Source: Opisthorchis felineus (Eukaryota; Platyhelminthes; Trematoda; Opisthorchiida; Opisthorchiidae). From it: DNA of 64,000 nucleotides. Shown in pieces: positions 51,701 to 62,600 of this stretch. The number at the start of each line of letters is the position of its first letter. Within the stretch, counting starts at the first letter, position 1. The stretch is from the NCBI GenBank assembly GCA_004794785.1, contig SJOL01006765.1, positions 790,376 to 854,375 on the forward strand, given 5' to 3'. Below the pieces are notes generated by a model, which saw nothing but the letters and a program-made list of their open reading frames with translations, ran no database searches and had not been told where the DNA came from. Position numbers and translations under genes: made by a program.

Positions 51701-54700
51701 ATTTACCGCAGTCATGTGCGTACGTAGTGAGTGGCCGAGTTGTGGGTGGTGGTGATTTCTTACCTTAGGGGATAGTTGCACATCGCTTAGCTCCATCGCG
51801 TTACGGATACTCCAATAAACGAGCCTTTAAAACCCTGGACTGTGTAGCTCAGGCAAGATAGCTTAGGTTGAAATATACTACTAGGTTTTCAACCAATTGA
51901 TTTTCAGTCAATACCATCAGGTCACCCAAGCCTAGACAGAAGTGGTCGATATGCCAGAGTCGGGTTCGAACTACGGACCTTCCGGTCAGTAGGTTCGCGT
52001 CTTAAAAACTGAGCTACCTCGAGCCAAATGTCTCTGCCAACGAAAGTTATGTTAAATTAGACTTCAAACGTTCATTCTAACCGGTAATGATACGCGCACT
52101 CGAGCGAAGTTATCAGTTTAACTGATTATTCGTTCAACAAAGAAGTCTGAAGTGATCACCCGGCGGCACCGGTCTGGGACAAGGTTGGTTTAGGAGAACC
52201 ATACAACTCATCAAAATACGGCATCACACCAGCGTGTTAACTACCTGAACTCTTTTTGCCTATAAGTTCTCGAATCGGAACGAATGACGGGTACCTGTCA
52301 TATAATCTGCCACTTGCCGACAATGTCTCTTTGATAGGGTTCATCAGCCTCCGAGGTTAGGTTCTCAATCCTTTTCCGTACAGCAGAATGCTCATAATTC
52401 ACGTGGGACCTTCAGCGATAAACGAATGGGGGACTAAAAGACTACGCATTTCTCTTATCTTACTAAATCACAGGAGTCGACTGTTCGACTTGTGAGGAAT
52501 TTTTCCCAAAGCGGAATAGCTATGTAGCCATTCCGGAAGCGGTGCGATGTTTCGTTTCAGGTTTTTCCCGAAAACTTGCTGTATATCGGTCCTATTCTCG
52601 GTGCACATCCTTTAGCAATGATACTATCTGTGGAGATGGTTACTCATGTTAAACTGTTTCGTTTATCACCTGATTCTGTTGATAGTGGAGGTGAGTTTTT
52701 GATTATAAGTATCTGACAGGTTTTTCATTTGTGGCATATAATTCTGTCACTTGCGATGGCAGAACTGTGGAAGTATTTTATTGCCCGCCTTCGTCAGTTG
52801 CTATCAGCTGCGTTCAACTTTTAGGTGCTTTTGATTCCGCAACGATCACCTGGGTTACTGCTTGATATGATAGTGCTCTTCCGGTCGGTTAATGTTGAGA
52901 CAGCCTCTCAACTATTCATCATCTTATAGTGTTTCCTACTTAATGGGAACTAAGAGACTCGGTTCTTTCTATCGTCTTCCCACCTTTCAATCAGACAGTC
53001 GCTAACGTCTTCATCCATTGAGAGTGGATTTAGGTTTAATATTAAAAGCACAAGTACTCGAGGTTGTGTTTGCTACAGTCAATGTCAGATAAGACAATAT
53101 TTTATGCTGGAAGGTTTTACAACGCATTCAGTGCACATATGTGTTGAAAAAAGGCTGTACGAGAATAGCCATCTGTATGCTGTACGTCTGAGCGTTGTTA
53201 CTTGTTGACATTGTGGAGCAAGACGTCAGTCTTGTCTTTACTAAACTGCTTAGGCAATGGCAGTACCCTCTATATCTCTGCAATTTTTGGCCGTGTTATG
53301 GCCGATAAAATCCAGCAGGAGACAGCCTGTCTTCGAGGGCGGTAGTTTTGCATATCGGACGGATGCTAACCGCTGAACTACGCGGAATGAGAATTCGAAT
53401 GACGGATTTTTTAAACGCTGGTGGTGTCCCAGCCCTTCTCTCTCCTACTTAGCAAAATCATACTTAAAGGCCTTAGATGGATAATTTTTGAAGTTTTCGT
53501 GTGGGCTATTTAGGTTAAATTTTCGCGCAAGGAGGCAGTTGCATAACACATGAGCAATTCAGACAGACGATGTTAGCTTTCTTCCGTTTTTTATCACCGT
53601 TGTCTCGGAAGTGTTGCTGTTGTCGGATGGCGTCAGGAATTCGTAAAGAAATAATGAGAAAAACAGGTATTTGGTTGTGTAGCAGGTAATTCAGTCGCGA
53701 AAAATACCCAGCGCCATTAGCTGCGGTGGTTCGACCATGTGCTACGCATCCTCATAGCATCGTATACCGGGGCAATGGCGTAATCTTCGATGTGGACAAC
53801 GGATGACTTGGTAGAAAAGTGCAAAATAAATTATCAAGAGTCTTTTTTGCTGTGATCCGCCTTCCGGGATCCCCTGCTCTTAGCCAGAGACGTTCAAAGA
53901 AATGGCACCCGATCGATTTCAGTGACGTTCGTGCTGTCAGTTTCTTCCCAGAATGATTGAGCTTTTCGGGGTGCAGACCCTTTAGAATGGTTGTGGTGCA
54001 ACACGTCCCTTCGTTATTCACTCTTTTCTCTTTTCACTAACAGGCTATAAATATAGCTAAATTAACTTTGTGGTTGTATGGCAGTGGTGTATTAGTATCA
54101 ACGCTGGTGGTGATGATAATGTGACTGTACACCACATAATCAATAGCCAAGCGTGAAGCAATCACACTGATAGTCATAATAGTAAGACCGAATAACAGTA
54201 ATAATAAATACCTCAGTAGAGGGTCTAATTATGAAACCTGATTGGCACAACACAACGGGGACGCACAGAGTAGGTGGGTTTAAACGCAGTAACAGTTTAT
54301 TGAAAGCCTTTCGTGAGAAATATACATGACAATTTCAAAACAAGGAATGAACATAGTGCGAAATTTCGGAAATTCGTTGTTCGAGTAGTTTTGGATTAGG
54401 TAGGTTTTAAAAATGACCTTTTGACGAGCACTAAATGCATCTGAAGTTTCCCACCCAATAGCGGTTTTTTTCACAACTCACGTCAGTATGACGTGAGTTG
54501 GAGTTGCATTGAATGTATATAGTTACGGGATTGTTCACGATGTTATTTGTGGTAGCTTGGAGTTTATACGATGTTTATTGCTCTGATCGCTTGACTGTAG
54601 GTCCGTGTACATATAAGAAAAAATTTAGGCATTCATAGAGGTTGACACAGTTCTTCTTTGGGGAGGACGCTGATTGCTTTAGCTGGATTTACTCTAGGAC

Positions 54701-56621
54701 ACATTTTCTTGACCGACTGAACTTAAACTCATTTGGCCGTACTAAGTCGCACCTTGTTCCATCCATCTATATCGAGAAGATTGCCTCTCCTGGTTAACTC
54801 AGTTGTGTTGACAGAGTTGGTAACGGTGTTGGTTATCATCTCTCGGCGTCTAAAGCCTGGCTGGTCACACCCGGAGGATTGTTAACATTGTCTACCATTT
54901 CTGTTTCTTATCATACTCCATGGTGCACATGTCCGTGCATCCTAATTTTGAGTCCGTAACTCTTGAGTTTGGTTCACCAGCTAGCTGAATATTTCCCATT
55001 ATCCTTTTAGATCTGTGATATGAACCCCAAGTTATTCCGAATCGTTATGCAGGCATTTGTGAGCTGCGCGAACAAAATTATGACCGCACTTCCAGAGTCC
55101 TGGCAACCACGCGTTAATATTCAGTTCCTGTCACTGGATCATCTCATGACAGACTACTTACCGAGACTTCGCTCGGTCGCGCTCGCCCTTTACTCTTCTG
55201 TTGACCGTTACATTGAACCCAGTCTAATAAATGCTAACCGAACACTTACAGGTATGGGCCCCGCAGCGGAGAAAGAAGTTATCTCGAATGAGAGGGAGGT
55301 GAGTTTGATTGTGTTTGCCTTAGTTCTTTTATTCCTATTACTCCACTCGTTGCCAAGTTTTACGCTAAAATTCTAAGCCCTAGGAGAATCCCGGAAAAAT
55401 AGGTATTTCTAGGTGATGAGCCATGGGTTTAGAACGATCGGGTGATGTTAGCACATACACAAGCACATGAGTAATCTTTTTGAAGCGAAATGTCCTCCGG
55501 AGGTCCAGACCGGGAGGTTTTCACTTGCCGGAATTTTTTTTTTGGTTGGGGGACTACGGATATAGTTACCTACAGTATAGTGGTCAAACTGTCTCGTGAT
55601 ATTGTAAATCAAGTTCTAAGAAGAACCTAATGTTCTTCATTTTCTTACATAATATACCATTCTGCTGTGGACTGTGAAGCAACTCAGTTTAATGACCACT
55701 AATTTAACCGAGTGATGAGTCCCAACCCCAAGAATCACTCTGGTGTCAAACCAGAGTTCGCAGTTACTCTCAACACTTTCAGAGTAGTGGTTCTCATTGA
55801 CAGTTGAATTTGTGACTTTTAATAGTCTCCTCAGCGGTAATTCTCGTTCGACTTCACCTACCTTGGTAGAGTTTACTCAAGAGCCCTGTAGGTTGGTTGT
55901 TTGCTTTACAATGCTGCATTATGTGCATTAATTTCATAGTTTACATCAGCATCTTTTGCCGATGCTGTAACGCCCTTAGACCCTACCTTTCAGAGAAGGA
56001 CAAGTATTTGAACGCCTCAACGGGTAGTTACGCAGCTCTGGACGTGAACGTCTCTGCTTCCTTTATTAAGCACATCACACCGACATGAGCCGTAGGTGGT
56101 TTCGGGGCAAAACCTCGAATTTTGATGGCATAGCGCAATGTTCGGCGTGCGGCCTGGTGTGACAGCTAGCTTCCCTTTTAGATTGTTTTTGCAGTCTAAT
56201 TCTAGGGCGTTCTTTTTTCGCTGGGCCACGGGAACGTTGTGATATGTTTTCGCGAACCAAGGTATGATCAGAATCTCAACACAGTCAAGTACGAGTGACT
56301 GTTTTGTTTGATGCCTCTCGCAAGGTGGTCGACTTCTGTACAAGGCTGTTCCCCACCTAAGGGACGCAGACAGAGCCTTGATCATAGGACCTTAAGTTTT
56401 TCGAAGGAGGTGCATTTCGTGATCTGAGTACAAACTTAGGAGCTCCACATCAGCCGATCTAAACCCAGTTGACTTCCCTAGTGCTCCTCGCGGTGTTCGA
56501 CTCGTTCATTCATTTCCATGTACTGGATGACTGTGTGTTATCCATGGGAGTGTGTGCAGTCCTCTGTAGAAATTGTCTTTGCCTACATCCGGACCAATCA
56601 GCCAGAGCATATACGACGAAG

Positions 56622-56660
<39 letters not shown>

Positions 56661-59600
56661 CTGAAGAACCTAATAAACGAGGGCTTCATTTGAACTTCAN
56701 ATATATATATATATATAGTATATGGGGTGCCCCGTTTCACTGTTGGGATTATCACAAAACATGCAAGATTCTTCATAGACGATTACGGCTGTTGGATCTG
56801 TTGTAAAACTACTAGGCAGCTTTCACGCACACAGACGTACTGCTGAGATCGGTGCGTTGTGTGCTTGTTTCTTTAGACTTTATAATGCTCCGTCGCCCTA
56901 GGTGTCTCAGCTTAGTAAGTACCACTCCTTGCTAATTGGGGAGGTGATTTCACTAGCTGAGATGCATACGAGATACGTGAAACAACCTGAGGCTCCAAAC
57001 GGCTCACCTATGAGGGCCAATGTAGATGTGGCTACGGGAACTTACAGCGTCTACGATTCACTGGCAGTCGATGAACCCAGAAATAGGTCTGTTTAGGTGG
57101 TATTAGATCGTTTAGGATGTCCAATGTACGCCACGAACGCGCATTCTGACGAGCTTCAACCAGATCCTCATACGCGATCGTGGCCGTCTTTTGTTTAAGC
57201 TTGTGACAGTTAAGATAAAGAATCCGTTGATGACAGTCGTCTGCGACGAATCTGAAACGCAAAGCGTTCATCCACGTCCTACATCTTAGTAACTGTAAGC
57301 GGGTGGGTCAGTTCCTCTTCAACTAGTGATATCGGTTTTGAGATGCCATCGTCGTTGGACACTTGTAGCTCTTTTTAGGGGAATAACTGACCAAGTTAGC
57401 ACCCTGAACATCTTAGCCTCTTTTGCACAAGCGGCTCATTCGCATCTACTCTCCTGTAAAGGCTAAAGGCTGTTCCCCATCACAAACTAGGGATGCGCCC
57501 GCCTCCCGCGTACTCTCTTATCTGGACATCGGGTATACAGCAGTGAATCGCTGTCGTTGCTGGTGTTGATTTCCATTAAGGACGGTTTCCAGCGTTTGTA
57601 ATCATACATATTTTCCCATGCAGAAAAGTCGATCTCAGTTCATTCTGTATCGATGTGCAGTGCTATTTCCAACTTTCCTGTTTCACTGATTTGCTGATGC
57701 TGTCTGCTCCCCAGAGTGGTGCTCCCGTGCCTGGCTGGAGGCGCTGTAAGAAATGACGTTTAACTAATATCCATTGGGTTCGTGCCGTCAGTTTCTTTTC
57801 AGATTGTCTGATTGAGGTTGGAGATGCAAGCGCCTCAGAGTGCCTGCGACAGGCTAGCACCAAACCTCCCAGTCCAGTCTTTTCAGTTTTCACCTTGGTG
57901 CTTCAAATATGTAATTGAGGGTTTTGGTTGTACAGCGGTGAAACGTCGGTGTCAACATGGTTACTGTCTCTGATGATGATCATGAAGCATGGCATTTCTG
58001 GGCGACACCTTGAAGCTCATTTTAGCGGTTCATGTCCCCATTTTCTAGCGGAAACTACTTTTCATGGGTCCCTTCAGCTGGTCTTCCTATTGGATCGGCT
58101 GAATCACTTATCTAGAATGTTCAAGTGAACAATGGTCCCGCTAGTCCGATGCGTAATTAACTGTAATTGCGTGGGTCATATTCCATTTCCTAACCATCAT
58201 CAATATTAATTGAACGTCCAAATATCCCGAGTATGTTGAGTTATCTCTCGACTGGCTGAGATGCTATCATCCTCTTACTATTGGCATTTTTAATGATGCG
58301 TTTTCTAATGTTGATTAACTTTACCATAGTTCGATGCTCCCGCTTTCTTGTTCACTTCGGAAGACCAGTTCGTATGAGGTTTTTTGATCCAATTACATCC
58401 CACCGTTTTCCATAGTTGTGGCGTGGCTTTCTTTCGCTTATCGCTTGTCCAGTTTACTTCTAGGTGATGTGTTGCGCATGGTGAAGCCTCATGAGCACGT
58501 TGCCTTGAGTGAACACCCCTCATAGGGTGTTTGTAAATGAATAATTTGTCACGACTTTCTATACATACGGCCGACAAAACAAACTGGAAACTACGTCCCA
58601 TCTCACTACTGTTTCGGCGTGCACACACGCACACATCCGTGTAGTTATTTTGATGCTGCCTATTACACGAGACGTACATTGTTGATTGGTTGCAGTACGT
58701 AAACCATGTAAGCACGGTTATTCTCTGTGTTCAGGTAGCAATTTTTAGCCTGACTTGTATTTCATTGTTTTTAGTCTTCACATCGGCGTACAGTCAAGGC
58801 TCCGCCATACGTGTTGGTTGGAACACAGGAACTCTTTGGCCAATGGGATTTGCCCCCTTCCGATCCTTTTCATCGTTCTTGCGTTCTGTTTGTTGCCTAT
58901 TGTTTGTCGCAAGATCAGCAGTGGTTATTGGCCAGCTTCACGGACGAACAAGGCAGCCTTCTGGATCAGACGTTAATCAATATTCGTGTTCCATCCACGT
59001 TCTTCTCCAGCTCTGAATGTGGCGGTGCGCAGCCACCACCAGCAGGCTCTGAAGGCAAACGAATTGTCAGTCCTCGTCGCATCGGTTTGCTGCGACTGTG
59101 GGACTATATGATTAACCTGATAAGTCGAACGGCCAATCCATGGCGCCTAGTTGTTGGTCGCGTCGGTCGGCTGGGACACGGCGAATTGAAAGGTCGGTTT
59201 TGGCTAATTTTTCTTCCTTTACCACTTGTTTTCCCCCTCTGTGATCGTTTCTTTGTCACTGTGGTATGGATGTTCTAAATCGGAGATGAGCGAGATTCGT
59301 TGATCCATTCGTTCTTCGACGGCTTATAGTGTTTTCATATGGTATTCGTAACCTACTGTTCAAAGGATGATGAGAAACAATTTGTGCCCTATGTTCTCAG
59401 TCGTGTTTCCTGTTTATTCATCTATTGTCATGCAACCAGTGGCACTTGTTCTTTCTGTGCCTTGGCATGACCGTAGGATACATTAGTTGAACCTCCCTCC
59501 GCCTGATCTCCCGACCACGCACATCCCATGAGTATACTTTGTAGTCTTATAGAAGGCCCTGACTCAATTCCTTTAATAAGAAACACTGCTTTTTAGTGAC

Positions 59601-62600
59601 TGGATTGCATCGGGATGGTCGAACGCAATTGACTTTAGATAACTCCATCGGGGATTTAGGTAACTTACTGAGCTGACGCAATACACAGTTGCACCACTGT
59701 ACACTGGTCCCGCCAACAGCACAATGCTTGTTTAGCCCTCAAGCGAGAGAGCGACCCTATGAAAATCACTACTGCAATCATAAGTTTCACTTAGGAGTTC
59801 ATCCTTTGATTGAAATAAGTTCACTTCGAAAATCCGATAAAAAACCGTACAGCCGTCTTCCCATTTTTGAGAATCATCATCTGTGTGCACTTTGCGAATC
59901 TCTGGGATGATCCGAGCCTGTAACCTTCTGCTTAATATCTTGCACTATACCACTCAGCTACAAGTGGCTTACCAATAATGTGGCCGCACGTAGATAGGAC
60001 ATAGCGCCACTCGTGCTTCGATTACTTGATCCGGTATTGGCTGGATCCCCAATTGACAATCTCCCAAATGGAAGGCCGTGTCACTTGTGGGATGTTTTGA
60101 CCTTTCTGGTTAGGTTACTCGTGGCTTGTATGTAGTAAGTTGGTAGCCGTTACCAATATGAAGCAGCTGAATCATGATTCTCAGTTCCCCGGTGCAGATT
60201 TTCACTTTCATGATAAAATCCCTAGTGGAATACCAGGATATCACTACCAAAAATCATAAAAGTTGAAAAGGCGAAAATCGGGCAAGTTGTGGTGTCGAGT
60301 GACAAATTATATGAACTTCGACATCGTTTCGGCACATGTCTTCCGTGCAGTCCATGTACTCATCAGCGGAAATCCTTCCGTTCCCCAAAATGAACCCCAG
60401 AGTTTCATGTTGTCAATACACCCAGCTGCTAGTTATCCACTGTCGGTACTTTGTACCGTAATACGTAATAAACGAAGACTTTGGCTATTAATTTGTTAAT
60501 GTAGACAAGGTGCTTCACGGCACACCTGTATGTGATGTTCATTTTCATCTGTTCATAGTGCTATCTCTTTATTCTCGCTAATAGGTTGGAACGGTCTCTT
60601 GGGTCGAAAAAGTTTACAAGATGTCAACCGATTTTTCCGGGATCGTTGTTCAACGTGCAATCTATCCGCCTGCGTCTCCTCTCAGCCGCCCGGTGGGTCC
60701 AAAGCTACGCTGAATCTGGTCAACTCTGCCAGTGGATCCAACAGCTGCACTCACGAGCTACCCAGTCTGATAAGTGCTTGTCTGGTCTCTTTGGAACCAC
60801 AGAGCACATTTCGGATATATCCTGGGCTCGGCCTGTCGCCAGAGGACGCTTGGGCCCTTGGTGGTGGAGGTGGAGGGGGTGGTGGCGGAGGTGGCGTTGG
60901 TGGTGGTAACACCAGCAGTTCGAACAGTACAAGCGCAGGTGGAAATTCGGGAACTTGTGGCGGATATACGCCTTCTGCGTTCGGCATGCGCACCACTATG
61001 ATGGTTGGTAATGCAATGACATCGAATGAGGTCCCTAGTGCGACACATATCCTCGTCTTTCCGACGAGTACTTCTGCAAGTGGACTATCCGTAAGTTTTC
61101 ATCCAACCCCTTTTGCCTACCACTGTCTCCATCTATTAACTTGTTTTTTTAGTTTGAAATCTTTATGTACGACAACGCCCAGTTGAAATAGCACCAAATT
61201 ATTACGGTACCCGCCACATAGCAGCCGCAACTAGATTAGTCAAAACAGTAGCTGTATGAGGTTGGACGCCGCCAGGTGTATAGTAGTCCAATGCTTGTCC
61301 ATTAATTAACATAAGCGGCGTGTGATTCAATTTTTATTTTTAAGTTAGGCACGGAGGGGAAGAACATAACTACTAAAGTGAGGGCAAGTCTGGTCTTGTT
61401 GTTGCGACAGTAAGTGACGCGGCGGCAATTTAACAGGACTAACCTATGGAGGTTGTGATCTGTAAATAGTTTTTCTATGGATTGCGATGACATTTCATGT
61501 GGTTTTCCGCGGTTTCGTCACGTGGGAATGAATAAGCAGCCTTGCACAGTTTTTATATCGTTAGATTCGCTTTCCATGTTTTTTTTGAAGCGTAAACTCG
61601 TCCAAAGGTAGTTGAAATCTGTATTCTCCCGTGGTGAACTGTAACCCTTGTTGCTGTGAATGCTTAGGCGGAGTGCATTAGGTTAGCTGTATCCACTTAT
61701 GCATATGCCCGTTAATCTTTGTGCGTAGTCACCAGGTCGCATAGTGTTCAAATTATCTCAGACCTAGCCCACTGCCAGCCCTTTATGGCGCTTTAACCTG
61801 ACGTCCATACCGTGTTCGAATGACAGGTACGTGTTCAAGAGGTTCTCCTGTGGGGTGTGATGCCTCCGATAAAAACTGACAACTTGGTTCCAGTCATATC
61901 CTGAGAGTGGTGTCATTTTTTCATTCACTTCCTTCACAGGAGCATGATGCACCGGCTTTGGACGAGGTAATGATCGGTATGGATTTGCTGGATTGGCTAC
62001 ACTCCGGTAACAACGAATTGGGTGATCTAGATGCTTCCGGTCATGCTGCTGATGCCATGTTTGCGGCGTTCGACAATCCCTCGGGCTTAGAATTTGGTTT
62101 GGCTGGTTTGGGGGCTGCCGTCGGACCCGGAGGAGTCACTGACCATTGTGGTTCTGGTGGTAATGCTGGAACCTGTCCAGTTCTTGGTAATTCGGCGGAC
62201 AACCTGTTAGGACACGGTGACTACAACGGCTCGCTTCACGATCATAGGGGACACGATCGCCCATCTGATATTGTGGGTTTGCACGGCATGTCGAGCTCCA
62301 GCGTAGATTTGGGTGGTGGCATGCTCAATGGGTTGTCGAATGCCGTCCATCCTAGTGACCGGTTTGAATCCCACTCTTCAACATTTGGACCTGAGCTCAA
62401 CACAATGCCGTACGGCTTAAGCGATCTGCCGGTAAGTCAGTTCAGTTCCTAACTTTCCTCAGTAAAACTCTCCGGTTGAGTTGCTCACTGCCGGTCATCA
62501 ACAAGGACCTAAATTATTCTTGAGGAGACAGATATCGCACTTCCATACACATCCTCACTAAATACCAATCTAAGAACCACAGTGTTGGACATTTTTTCTT

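Noticed and set aside
55706..55760. tgatgagtcccaaccccaagaa as another hammerhead
   Set aside because: There is no GAAA with a following stem III and stem II does not close; resemblance is limited to one arm.
56902..57096. Open frame starting MSQLSKYHS as a MED13 exon
   Set aside because: Exons 17 and 18 already join in phase 0 with matching conserved sequence, and no donor keeps the phase.
58794..58810. Acceptor at 58793 for MED13 exon 18
   Set aside because: It requires a preceding phase-1 exon; exon 17 ends in phase 0, and the acceptor at 58774 fits.
61907..61939. ATG at 61907 as a separate gene start
   Set aside because: It lies in the intron just before the exon 20 acceptor; the frame simply extends upstream of the splice site.
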